From assembly GCF_012271785.1 (NCBI RefSeq), contig NZ_JAAWVT010000004.1, positions 186,001 to 250,000 on the forward strand: a stretch of 64,000 bases of DNA, read 5' to 3'. Below, piece by piece: positions 8,720 through 17,525 of the stretch (the stretch's first letter is position 1; the number at the start of each line of letters is the position of its first letter). Made by a program: the position numbers and the translations under genes. Source of the stretch: Paeniglutamicibacter terrestris (GTDB taxonomy: Bacteria > Actinomycetota > Actinomycetes > Actinomycetales > Micrococcaceae). Below the pieces are notes generated by a model that saw only the letters and a program-made list of their open reading frames with translations, had not been told where the DNA came from and searched no databases.

Positions 8720-8750
8720 GATAGTGGGAAGGTATTGGCCTTCCCACCAT
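8720..8750 (-). promoter_or_regulatory. Intercistronic hairpin between major pilin and sortase
   Basis: A 9-bp perfect stem (GTGGGAAGG/CCTTCCCAC, loop of 6) extended by 4 more pairs past one mismatch, read in minus-strand RNA. No T run follows, so it is not a classic terminator. It may stabilise or partly terminate the pilin message, lowering sortase relative to pilin. This is inference from position. Confidence 0.55.
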
Positions 8751-8774
8751 CGCTGCTAGCTACGACGCTGGAAT

Positions 8775-10268
8775 TCAGACCTTGTCAGAGGCTGAAGCGC
8801 GGCGGCGATTGACGAGCACGAGGCCCACGGAGATCAGCAGGACTGCTGATCCGCCGGCGATCATGATCATCTGACCATTAGCACCGGTCAGTGGCAATTC
8901 AGGAACGTCTTGCTGAGTGTTCGCGATCGTCACATCGTAGGTACCCTCGGCTGTCATACCGGTCTTGACGGCGACCGGGGTGAAGGCTGCAGTACCCGTG
9001 GGGGTGATGAAGCCTGCCGGGGCCTTGATCTCCTTGAGTACGTAGCAGCGCTCGGTGGCGTTGATGACCGGGTTCACGCTATCGCTGACGAACAGGCCCG
9101 AAATGTAGACCAGACCGGCAGCATTCGAGGTGAAGACGGTCTGACCGCCGTCGCCAGCCGTTTCAACACTCAAGGCGGTTCCCGTGGAAACTGCAGCAGC
9201 ACAGTCCCCGTACGGAGCAACTGCGTTGTAGACCTCAAACTCCGCGCCGGCCAGGCCGACGGCAGGAGTGGAGACATCGGTCTTGAGGACCTTCACATCT
9301 CCCCAGTTGGTGGTGACCTCGTTAGACGTTAGTTCGTGGTCGTTGACCAGCACTACCGCTTCGTTGGTGATGGTACCGCTGCCAACTTCGACAACAGTTC
9401 CCTTGAAGGTGGTGATGATCTTCTTTTGTGCTTGGCTCTTCAGCCATTCCAACCCATCGGCATTGAAGGTCACCGAAATGGTCTGTCCCGCAGTGTCCAC
9501 GTCGTAGTACGTAGCTGGAACGGCCACACCGTCAACGGTGATGCTGGCAATGCCCGCCGGGGTCAGGCGTGGATCCAAGGTATCGGAGATGACATAGTTT
9601 GCCAGTGATCCGTCGGGACGAACGGCCGGAACCTCGGTGGTCACCGGGAACGATACAACGCTTCCCAAGCCAAGCTCGGTCTGCGGTGTGATGGTCTTCG
9701 TGATGCTGGAGGTACCGTTCTTCGGGTACACATTGACGTCGTAGAGCCAGCCGTCCTGCCACGGGAACGGAATGGTGACGACAAACGGAAGTGCGCGTTC
9801 AACAACATCATCCGGTGCTGAGGTTTCACAGACCAGGTAGGCGCCAATGGTGGGCACGTCGATGGTTGTCAGGCCGTCCGCATCCGTCGCCGCCGAAACG
9901 ATTCCGGTTCCCAAGGTGTTATCCGGAAGGTCGCAAACGCCAGCCGGATCCAATTGATCCAAATTGTCCCAAACGGCGGGGTCAGTCAAATCAAGATCCG
10001 TGATTCTGAATGCGGTGAAGACCACGCCAGCGATTCCTGCCGAGGGTATGGCGGCGCCGTCCCCGGCCGGGTTCTGCACAGCGTCCGTGCCCACCTGATG
10101 CTTGTGCTTATGAATGATGATGCTGCCATCGGCAGTCTCATCAATGTTTCCGAATGATGGCGCCGCGGAAGCAGCTGCGCTGCCTCCAAGCATTCCCGCG
10201 GCTGCCAGAGTGAGTGCTCCCATACCGGCAAGCGCCCGTTTCCCCCAAGTACTCCTGAATTCAAACAT
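8775..10268 (-). CDS. Major (backbone) pilin, SpaA/SpaH type with LPLTG sorting signal
   Basis: A 497-residue secreted pilin. A signal peptide covers about residues 1-36. The pilin motif VYPKN (Lys183) supplies the amine for sortase-made isopeptide links. The E-box YVLKEIKAPAGF near 409-420 supports CnaB-type domains with internal isopeptide bonds. The C-terminal sorting signal is LPLTG at 458-462, followed by a hydrophobic helix and RRR. The ATG at 10268 has AAAGGAG about 10 nt upstream and precedes the signal peptide, so the TTG at 10346 is rejected. It follows the tip protein by 111 bp. This would be the polymerised shaft subunit. Confidence 0.93.
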   Translation of the reverse strand: MFEFRSTWGKRALAGMGALTLAAAGMLGGSAAASAAPSFGNIDETADGSIIIHKHKHQVGTDAVQNPAGDGAAIPSAGIAGVVFTAFRITDLDLTDPAVWDNLDQLDPAGVCDLPDNTLGTGIVSAATDADGLTTIDVPTIGAYLVCETSAPDDVVERALPFVVTIPFPWQDGWLYDVNVYPKNGTSSITKTITPQTELGLGSVVSFPVTTEVPAVRPDGSLANYVISDTLDPRLTPAGIASITVDGVAVPATYYDVDTAGQTISVTFNADGLEWLKSQAQKKIITTFKGTVVEVGSGTITNEAVVLVNDHELTSNEVTTNWGDVKVLKTDVSTPAVGLAGAEFEVYNAVAPYGDCAAAVSTGTALSVETAGDGGQTVFTSNAAGLVYISGLFVSDSVNPVINATERCYVLKEIKAPAGFITPTGTAAFTPVAVKTGMTAEGTYDVTIANTQQDVPELPLTGANGQMIMIAGGSAVLLISVGLVLVNRRRASASDKV

Positions 10269-10379
10269 TCGAGCTGTGCTCCTTTTGAATAGTGACGACG
10301 CATCCCCAGCGGCATCACATCTAAAATTTCGGATTTGTTTCGTCAATCGCAGTGCTTTGTCATGTGTTCGTGCCTCTCG

Positions 10380-13300
10380 TCAAGCCACGTCCCCCTCCTT
10401 CCGGCGACGCCATGCGACCAGCGCGAGGGACGCGAGTAAGGCAATCCCACCGGCGAAGAGGAATGTTTGCGAGCCCATTCCTCCGGTCAACGGCAGGTCC
10501 AGACCTGGTTGTTGTTCGTTCTCGATCGGATCGAAGTCCCAGATCATTTGTGCCGGGGCCGCTCCACCGATGGTGAACGTTCTTACCGTCGGATCCAGAA
10601 TGAATCCGGCGGGGGCTTTGGTCTCTTTCAAGGCGTAAACGCCCCACTCGAGGCTCTTTATTTTGAATGCGCCGGCGGCTGGATCGATGTCCAGATCGGT
10701 GCAGTCAGCCGCGCTGGCGGCGATGCAGTCCTCAATAGACTGCGGTGCCGTCTCGCCTGGGCCGGTCACTTCCCATTCGGAACCTGAGAGCGCATTGCCT
10801 AGGACATCGACTTTCTCCCAAAGCACCGAGCCAAGGATCGGATGTTCGGTACATTCGACAACCTCTGGATCGCAGGTCTCCGGCGGGTTCTCACCATCGG
10901 GAAGCAGGAAGTTGATGGCCACGCCATTACCGAATTCAGCCGTCTTGACCGTCACGGAGTAGCTGACAATGACGGTAGTTCCCGGTGCCACAGATCCGTC
11001 GATCACGATCTTGTCGCCGACCAGTACCGCCGTCAGGCCGGTTTCAGCGTTCAGGCTACCGAGGTTGAACGTCGCGTCGTCAAAAACGTCTGCGAGATGG
11101 TCAACGTAGTTCACGTCGGCCGGCAGACCACCGGAGTTCTCGAAACTCAGTGTGTACTCCACCGTGCTGCCCGGTTCCACATAACTGCCGGTAACCGGAT
11201 CAGAGGTCTTCTCCACGTTGAGCTTTGGCGGGTAGCAGGCACTGATAGTTGCATTATCGGTGTCCGTGAAACCGTTGTTGCCTGTCACCGTTGCGGTGTT
11301 GGTGAAGTCGGCGCACTTTCCTTCGGCGTTTTCCGGGACTGTCCAGGTAATGGAATAGTTTTTGACCTGCGGCAGCATTCCCTGCGTCCACGTAATGGTC
11401 CAGGCCGGGTCGAAGATGTGGTGATCATCGGTGATGGTTACCGTCTTGTTCAAGGCAGTTTCCGTCCAGGTTCCCACCGAGACTGCTGCAGTGCCCGATG
11501 CGGTTCCCGTGGGCGTAAAGGCAGTTGCCATATCCCACGTCGCCGTCGCGGTATTGATTCCTGTGTAGGAGGGCAGCGAGGTGAAGGTGCAGCTGTAGTC
11601 GAAGTCCATCGTCGAATTCTTCGCTATGACGGCATCGAATTCAGGTGTGCCCGGGACTAGGTCCGCGACGGTGGCATCCCCGGTTACTCCGGTGACAACA
11701 CATTGTGCTCCGCCTCCCACATCCACGGAGTCACTGAGCGTGGCGGTGATGTCCTGCCAGTCATTGGGATTCTCCACGGTCATGACACCGGTCATCGCCC
11801 AATTGCTATCGGTGGGCGTGCCCGGGGTGACAGTCACCTGGTAGTCAACAACTACTTCACCGTCGGCATTGGTTTCGTAAGGTCCATCGCCGTCCACTGC
11901 TGTCTTTTCGATGTCCCAGGGGTACGAGCGGTTGAAGGCACCCGTGACGTTTTTGGTGACGACAAGGTCTGCTCCCAAGCAGACGTCAACCGTTGCAGAA
12001 TCACTGCCGGTGCCGCCGTCCGTCTCAAGATAGGTTGCTGTATTGATGTATGGGGAGCATTCGCCGACAACACCCGGCCACGTTATCGAGTAATCGAATG
12101 TGCGTGGGGAGGAGGCGACTGTGACCACGTTGCCACCAGCAATGGTCGCGAGGTCAAATTCTGTATCAGTAACTGTGACTGAACCATCGGTGACAGTAGG
12201 GCTGACTCCAACAAAGGTAAAGCTCCGAGTGGCAACTGCTTGGCCGCTTGTACCGAAGTAGGAAGCCGAGCTCCATGTGGCAGTGACGGTGTTGATTCCC
12301 TGAGTCGCGGCGTTCGTCCCTGCTGGCATGGCGCAGGTGTACCTGAATGTCGAAGTGCCAACCGGGATGGAGACCGGTGCGCCCACTGATATTCCGGCAC
12401 TTGTTGAGACCGAGCATTGGGCACCCGGCAGAGTGTCGCTCAACGTCACAGCGTTTATGGCGACAGTATTGGCGTTGACCACAGTTATCACTCCGTCAAC
12501 AACAAAATTGCTGTCTTTGGGGGCCCCAGCCTTTACCAATACGCTGTAGTCGACATCCACAGCCCCAGTTGGGGATTTCACCGTGGCCTCCTGGCCCGCA
12601 GCAAGATTCTTTTCTATAGTCCAGTCGTAGTCGCGATCGAACTTAGCGATTGCAGTCTTGGAAACCGTAAGGTCCTTATACGTCGTCTTATTGTTCGTGA
12701 AGGTACACGTCACTGCCGCATTATCCAGCAGGGTGAAGGAAACGGTACGCCCCGCGAGGTCGACTGTCGAGGTCACGCCCACACAGGAGAGGTTCGAGAG
12801 ATTCCAACCTGCGGGTAGATCCTTTTCAGAGATGGTTACTCCACCAGGCGCAACCGTGTACGTGGAGCGATCTGGAATTGTCGTCAGACCGGTGTCGGAT
12901 ACGGCACTGTCATCCAGCTGAAATTCCACGGTGTCCGAAGTCTTCAAAGACTTCAACTCAAAATTGAAATCAGTTCCGTCTGCCGGTACAGCATCCTTGA
13001 TGATCGTCACAAATCCAGCTTGGACGGAGCTAGCCGAAATCTGATTGTCACGACTTCCCGTGGAGGCGCAATTCATCGACGACAACGTCACGTGGTACGG
13101 AGAACCGTTGATGGAAGATGCCCCCGTTCCAGGTCCGTGGTCAAGTTCTGAGGCAATATGGGCACTGAACAAAAGTGTCACTGAAGGGGCAGTTACATTG
13201 AAAGTTAGGTGGACCGTATCAACGCGATCGTTTCCTGATCCAACGTCCACTTGGGTGTTGGTAATCGTGGCACCGGTCATCGAATATTGGTCGATAAAGT

Positions 13301-14090
13301 CGTAGGCCCATTTACCCGCCTGACGAACCTGATACGTGAATACGAGTTCATTCTCGCCCAGTGGCATCTCGATCATCTCAACACGTTGATGAACGTAGCC
13401 TCCTTCGTAAAGCCCTTGGGAGAGATTGCCATTGGCAAAACTTGTGATGTCAGAGCGCTGCATGAAGGTGCCAATTTTCCCTCCCCCGAGGTTTGTGTCA
13501 CAAACGCCAGCAACGGCAGCCACAGCGACGCCTTCTCGAGCCGATACTCCCGTCGTTTCACCGGTCTCAGTCCTAGCCGACGTAACTGCCGGTTCTTCTT
13601 CGGACTTTTTGGTGGCCTCGGCAACGGCGGTATCCGACTTCAGTGTTTCAGTAGGCTTCACCGGTACGGGCTTTTTGGATTCCGGGGCCGCAGATTCCGA
13701 AGGGTCTGAAACCTTATCCGGTGCGGTCGTGGGAGCCTTCGTGGCGGGAGCCTTCTTCTCTACTGGTTCCTCGGACTCCACGGCAGCAGCTGACGGTGTA
13801 ATGGCGATGGTCTTCGCAGCGCTCGCTTCGGGCGTGGCCTCGGCGCTTTGGGTGGCCTTCACCAGCGGCTGTTCAGTGGGAACGGCCTGATCGTTTGCGG
13901 TTGATGCTACTGCGGGATTGAAGCCACCGCCGCCGAACATCATGGTTGCTACAAGCGCAGTCGTCGCGCTAGCTCCCACCATGGAGCGGACAATCCCGTT
14001 CTGCCAGATCGTGGCCAAAAGTGAGCCCTTGCGCATGGCGCGGCGACTCCGTGGTTTTCGTGCAGCATTTTCCCCAAGTGTGCCGAACAC
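10380..14090 (-). CDS. Large pilus tip/surface adhesin with LPLTG sorting signal
   Basis: A 1236-residue cell-wall protein. An N-terminal signal region (about 20-63) is followed by a Pro/Ala/Glu/Lys-rich linker (about 65-185), a beta-rich domain (about 195-360), two related units of about 235 residues (470-704 and 705-950), a DUF11-like domain (about 952-1055) and a CnaB-type domain with E-box YALKETKAPAGF near 1150. The sorting signal LPLTG is near 1197-1201, then a hydrophobic helix and RRRK. First in the pilus operon and far larger than the shaft pilin, it is probably the tip adhesin. The GTG start is the longest option; ATG at 14036 is also possible. The 230 bp upstream show no strong promoter motif to my eye. 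Confidence 0.88.
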   Translation of the reverse strand: MFGTLGENAARKPRSRRAMRKGSLLATIWQNGIVRSMVGASATTALVATMMFGGGGFNPAVASTANDQAVPTEQPLVKATQSAEATPEASAAKTIAITPSAAAVESEEPVEKKAPATKAPTTAPDKVSDPSESAAPESKKPVPVKPTETLKSDTAVAEATKKSEEEPAVTSARTETGETTGVSAREGVAVAAVAGVCDTNLGGGKIGTFMQRSDITSFANGNLSQGLYEGGYVHQRVEMIEMPLGENELVFTYQVRQAGKWAYDFIDQYSMTGATITNTQVDVGSGNDRVDTVHLTFNVTAPSVTLLFSAHIASELDHGPGTGASSINGSPYHVTLSSMNCASTGSRDNQISASSVQAGFVTIIKDAVPADGTDFNFELKSLKTSDTVEFQLDDSAVSDTGLTTIPDRSTYTVAPGGVTISEKDLPAGWNLSNLSCVGVTSTVDLAGRTVSFTLLDNAAVTCTFTNNKTTYKDLTVSKTAIAKFDRDYDWTIEKNLAAGQEATVKSPTGAVDVDYSVLVKAGAPKDSNFVVDGVITVVNANTVAINAVTLSDTLPGAQCSVSTSAGISVGAPVSIPVGTSTFRYTCAMPAGTNAATQGINTVTATWSSASYFGTSGQAVATRSFTFVGVSPTVTDGSVTVTDTEFDLATIAGGNVVTVASSPRTFDYSITWPGVVGECSPYINTATYLETDGGTGSDSATVDVCLGADLVVTKNVTGAFNRSYPWDIEKTAVDGDGPYETNADGEVVVDYQVTVTPGTPTDSNWAMTGVMTVENPNDWQDITATLSDSVDVGGGAQCVVTGVTGDATVADLVPGTPEFDAVIAKNSTMDFDYSCTFTSLPSYTGINTATATWDMATAFTPTGTASGTAAVSVGTWTETALNKTVTITDDHHIFDPAWTITWTQGMLPQVKNYSITWTVPENAEGKCADFTNTATVTGNNGFTDTDNATISACYPPKLNVEKTSDPVTGSYVEPGSTVEYTLSFENSGGLPADVNYVDHLADVFDDATFNLGSLNAETGLTAVLVGDKIVIDGSVAPGTTVIVSYSVTVKTAEFGNGVAINFLLPDGENPPETCDPEVVECTEHPILGSVLWEKVDVLGNALSGSEWEVTGPGETAPQSIEDCIAASAADCTDLDIDPAAGAFKIKSLEWGVYALKETKAPAGFILDPTVRTFTIGGAAPAQMIWDFDPIENEQQPGLDLPLTGGMGSQTFLFAGGIALLASLALVAWRRRKEGDVA
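11241..12683 (-). repeat. Two diverged ~235-residue tandem units in the tip adhesin
   Basis: The first unit starts DLTVSKTAIAKFDRDYDWTI and the second DLVVTKNVTGAFNRSYPWDI; each continues with a V-DY-V core, an internal Cys, an INT(V/A)TATW segment and a closing C. The identity is visible at protein level, not as a DNA repeat. Unit borders are approximate. Confidence 0.7.
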
Positions 14091-14321
14091 TTTAAGTACC
14101 CCAATTACCCCCAGGGGTGCAGCAACCTCTCAAATAAATGCTGTTTACGATGTGGCCTTGGCCTATCCGTTGGTCTGGTCCAAACCCCAAGTCTGAACCT
14201 CGCCCAGCATGTACTAGGGGCCCCAGCTCCCAATTTGCATTGCTTGTGCTGGGCACCATGTAACCACAGTTAATGGGCCACGTCCACGGAAAGGAGCGGA
14301 CTACTTTTTTACCAGCAGAAT

Positions 14322-14750
14322 TTAGAGAAAGGGATACTCAATTTTGGGGCACGTGTCCATGACAACCTCGAGGCCCGCTGCTTTGGCTCTTTTGGCAGCC
14401 GATTCATCACGAACACCGAGCTGGAGCCACACCGCGCCCGCCCCAATGGCAATCGCTTGATCCACGATATCGCCCACTTTTTGCGAGTTCACAAAACAAT
14501 CCACAACATCGATTTGCCCAGGGATCTCTGCCAATCGTGTATATCCGCGGTTTCCAAAAACATCTTCGCCACTGAGCGATACCGGGATGATTTCCATCCC
14601 CAAGTCATCTTGCAAGAAGCGCGAAACGCCTGGGGCAACGCGGCGTGGATTATTGCTCAGGCCGACTACCGCCCACCGCCCACGGGTTTGCAGCAGACGG
14701 CGGATCACCGCCGGATCATTAACGTGGCCTGCGCCGGTTTCGTTGCTCAT
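14322..14750 (-). CDS. CoA-binding (YccU-like) Rossmann protein
   Basis: A 142-residue protein of the CoA-binding domain family. It shows WAVVGLSNNPRR (nucleotide-binding loop), SRFLQDDLGMEIIPVS, DVVDCFVNSQKV, GAGAVWLQLGVRDE and a C-terminal MDTCPKIEYPFL. The ATG at 14750 gives the usual family length; longer forms begin at a TTG. It lies 97 bp after the monooxygenase at 14847-16244 on the same strand, and a second member of the family follows metY at 36447. Its role is unknown, but the repeated association with sulfur genes in this window is suggestive. Confidence 0.85.
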   Translation of the reverse strand: MSNETGAGHVNDPAVIRRLLQTRGRWAVVGLSNNPRRVAPGVSRFLQDDLGMEIIPVSLSGEDVFGNRGYTRLAEIPGQIDVVDCFVNSQKVGDIVDQAIAIGAGAVWLQLGVRDESAAKRAKAAGLEVVMDTCPKIEYPFL

Positions 14751-14846
14751 GGTCTCTACGCTATCGCCATCTTCTGCATCTGTACCGCCGACGGATTCTT
14801 CGTATTGCCTCACGCCAGCGGGATTAGGAACGGCCAATGGCCCTTC

Positions 14847-16244
14847 CTAATCCCCCGCTGCTGCTGAGTGTTCCGCAAAAGCCCCCCGAAACTTCGCGGC
14901 CGGATGGCTACTTTCAAGGCGTGGACCACGCCCGAAGACCTTTTCGCGCAGGGTTCCCGGGGTGTACTCGGTTTGCGCCAAGCCGCGCTTGTGCAGTTCG
15001 GGCAAGATCCCCTCGATGAAGTCGGAGTATGAGCCGGGGAGGATCTGGTTCATGATGTTCAGCCCGTCCATGTCCGCATCTTGCCAGTCTTCGATCTGGT
15101 CCACAATCTGTTCCGGGGTGCCGGAGATCTGCTGCGCCTTGGCTCGGTAGCGGGCGAGGTCGCCGATGGTTGGCTTGCCGCCGGGCACCGAGGCGATGGC
15201 CGCCTCGAGGACGCCGCGAGCGCCCTCGGTCTGAACGTCGCCCAGCGGTGTGTCAAGATCCAGCCCGCCAAGGTCGATTCCGATTCCGCCACCAATGTGG
15301 GCAACGATTGCATCCAGATCGAGGTACTCGTCGTACTCGGCTTCCTTGCGTTTGGCTTCTTCCTCGGTGCTGCCGACGACGAAGGAGAGTCCTGCGAAGA
15401 CCTTGACATCTCCCACGGCACGCCCTGCAGCCGCCTCAAGCTCGCGGATCTTGCCCACTTGCTTGGCCACGTACTCCGGATGCGGGGCAAAGAGGAAGGT
15501 CGCCTCCGCGTGCTCGGCAGCGAATTGCTTGCCGCGTGCGGAGGAACCTGCCTGGAAAAGGAACGGCGTGCGCTGCGGGCTTGGCAGGGCCAAGTGCGGG
15601 CCTTCGATGGAGTATCGCTTGCCCTGGTGGTGGATCTTGTTGATCTTGGCCGGATCGGCAAAAATTCCGGATTCTTTGTCGGCCAAGACCGCATCGTCTT
15701 CCCATGAGCCCTCCCACAATTTGTAGGTGGCCTCCACGTATTCTTCGGCCCAGTCGTAGCGGTCGTCGTGGGCGGTCAGCCCCGCGGCCCCGAAATTCCG
15801 GTGCGAGTTCTCCAGCACGCTGGTCACGATGTTCCACGCAACACGGCCGTTGGAGAGGTGGTCAAGGGTGGAGAGCTGACGCGCGAACTGGAACGGTGCG
15901 GCCTGTACCACCGAGCTGGTCATCGCCAGTCCGATTTCGCTGGTGGTCGCGGCAAGGGCGGAGAGCAACACCAACGGGTCGTGCGAGGGAACCTGCATGC
16001 CCTTGCGAACCATCGATGCCCAGCCACCTTCATGGTTGCCATAAAGACCCACCACGTCGGCAAAGAACATGTTGTCGAACTTGGCGTCCTCGAGCTGCTT
16101 TGCCAAGTCCACCCAGAGCTTGAGCTCGTTGAAGCGGTGCTGCTGGGCCTCAGGGTGGCGCCACTGGCCACCGAGGATGTGGCTCGGGGTATTCATCAGG
16201 AATGCGCTCAGCAGCAGCCGGGGCCGCACGTCAAAGGTACCCAT
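14847..16244 (-). CDS. FMNH2-dependent monooxygenase, NtaA/SnaA/DszA family (copy 1)
   Basis: A 465-residue bacterial-luciferase-like TIM-barrel protein of the NtaA/SnaA/DszA subfamily, whose members use reduced FMN from a separate reductase to cleave C-S or C-N bonds. Motifs: HILGGQWRHPEA near the N terminus, FDNMFFADV, LDHLSNGRVAWNIVTS, LPSPQRTPFLFQAGSS and a FGRGPRLESSHPAA C-terminal end. It directly follows the SfnB/DszC-like gene, whose stop abuts this start, and is the sixth gene from the SAM-riboswitch-controlled promoter. This points to a role in organosulfur breakdown. Specific substrate unknown; no flavin reductase lies in the operon. Confidence 0.87.
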   Translation of the reverse strand: MGTFDVRPRLLLSAFLMNTPSHILGGQWRHPEAQQHRFNELKLWVDLAKQLEDAKFDNMFFADVVGLYGNHEGGWASMVRKGMQVPSHDPLVLLSALAATTSEIGLAMTSSVVQAAPFQFARQLSTLDHLSNGRVAWNIVTSVLENSHRNFGAAGLTAHDDRYDWAEEYVEATYKLWEGSWEDDAVLADKESGIFADPAKINKIHHQGKRYSIEGPHLALPSPQRTPFLFQAGSSARGKQFAAEHAEATFLFAPHPEYVAKQVGKIRELEAAAGRAVGDVKVFAGLSFVVGSTEEEAKRKEAEYDEYLDLDAIVAHIGGGIGIDLGGLDLDTPLGDVQTEGARGVLEAAIASVPGGKPTIGDLARYRAKAQQISGTPEQIVDQIEDWQDADMDGLNIMNQILPGSYSDFIEGILPELHKRGLAQTEYTPGTLREKVFGRGPRLESSHPAAKFRGAFAEHSAAAGD

Positions 16245-17480
16245 TTATTTGTTCTCCAATGTCGAATCCTTGGCGTCCCCGATGGAGTGAAGCCCGGTGG
16301 GAATGGTGCCGTTGATGTAGTAGTCGCCCACCGAGCGTGCCTTGAAGGCCACCGGATTGTGGGTGGCAACGGTACGGGCGTTGCGCCAGTGCCGGTCCAG
16401 GGACTTGCCCCGTGAAACGGAGGATGCGCCGGTAACGTCAAACAGTTCGCTGGTCGCATCGAGCACCAATTTTGGGACACTCACGTGCGCTTGCTGGACA
16501 GCGATCTCGGCGCGTATGAAGGCAGCGGTTGGATCCAGGCCCAGGGCCGGATCCACCGCGGCGTCTAGGTCTCGGGCAGCGGCGAAGACGATCGAGTCGG
16601 CGGCGTAGACGGCCGCTGCGATGCGCCCAACTTTTTCCTGGATCAACGGGTCGTTGCGGAACAGATCCCCCGAACCGGTATTGAAGGTACGGGTACGCTC
16701 GCGTACCAACAGTGCTGCATCCGCCAGTGCGGCACGGCCGATTCCTGCCAGCACGCTCAACAACGCCAGCTGGAAGAACGCCGGCTCAAGCGTGGAGGAA
16801 ACCTTGCGCTGAATGATGTCGGCGAAATCGACCACCACATCGTCGAAGATCGCGGTGCCGGTTCCCGTGAGCGGCTGACCAAAACCATCCCAGTCGTCAA
16901 TAATCCGGACCAGTGGATCGTCGGCGCGAACGATGGCGTACTGGCGGCCTTCAACGCCCTCGGTGCTGGCCATGACCACTACCCAGTCGGCAAAAATCGA
17001 CCCGGTGGTGTAGTACTTCTCCCCCTTTAGCAGCCATTGGCCGTTCTCCTCACGGAGCTTGGTATTAGTGGTGCCCAGTGCGTTGCCGCCCTTTTCCGTG
17101 GCCGCATTGCCAAAGATCTCCCCAGCCAGCACCCGCGGGAACCAACGCAGCCGAAATTCCTCGGGCTGCAGGTTGATGGTTTCGACAAAGGAAAAATGCG
17201 AGCGCAACAAATGCCCGACGTTGGAGTCGGCTGCAGAAAGTTCCACGATGAGCCGGAAAAGATGCTCGTGGCTAACCGGATCCCCACCGTGGGACACCGG
17301 GACACGCAGCGTAGTGAAACCCGCTTCCTTGAGCCATTTCACCGGTTCAAAGGGCAAAACGTGGTTACTCTCCCGTTCCACGGTTCCTTCGGCAATACGC
17401 CCAAATACTGGGGCAAAGCGTGCACTCAGCTCGGCGTAACGGGCTTCGTCGGTGCGTTCCTTCAGGTACGTTGCAGTCAT
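16245..17480 (-). CDS. Acyl-CoA-dehydrogenase-fold monooxygenase, SfnB/DszC-like (copy 1)
   Basis: A 411-residue flavoprotein of the acyl-CoA dehydrogenase superfamily, of the SfnB/DszC sulfur-acquisition branch rather than a beta-oxidation enzyme. Visible features: ADSNVGHLLRSHFSFVE, NALGTTNTKL, LKGEKYYTTGSIFADWVVVM, DDWDGFGQPLTGTGT and LDRHWRNARTVATHNPV. DszC-type enzymes oxygenate sulfur atoms with FMNH2 and O2. GGAGG 7 nt before ATG 17480 decides the start. It lies between the ABC ATPase gene (45 bp) and the DszA-like gene (0 bp), so the operon couples uptake and oxidation. Confidence 0.85.
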   Translation of the reverse strand: MTATYLKERTDEARYAELSARFAPVFGRIAEGTVERESNHVLPFEPVKWLKEAGFTTLRVPVSHGGDPVSHEHLFRLIVELSAADSNVGHLLRSHFSFVETINLQPEEFRLRWFPRVLAGEIFGNAATEKGGNALGTTNTKLREENGQWLLKGEKYYTTGSIFADWVVVMASTEGVEGRQYAIVRADDPLVRIIDDWDGFGQPLTGTGTAIFDDVVVDFADIIQRKVSSTLEPAFFQLALLSVLAGIGRAALADAALLVRERTRTFNTGSGDLFRNDPLIQEKVGRIAAAVYAADSIVFAAARDLDAAVDPALGLDPTAAFIRAEIAVQQAHVSVPKLVLDATSELFDVTGASSVSRGKSLDRHWRNARTVATHNPVAFKARSVGDYYINGTIPTGLHSIGDAKDSTLENK

Positions 17481-17525
17481 TTGTCTTCCTCCACCTTCAT
17501 GAGATCCAAAAATATTGACCAAGAC

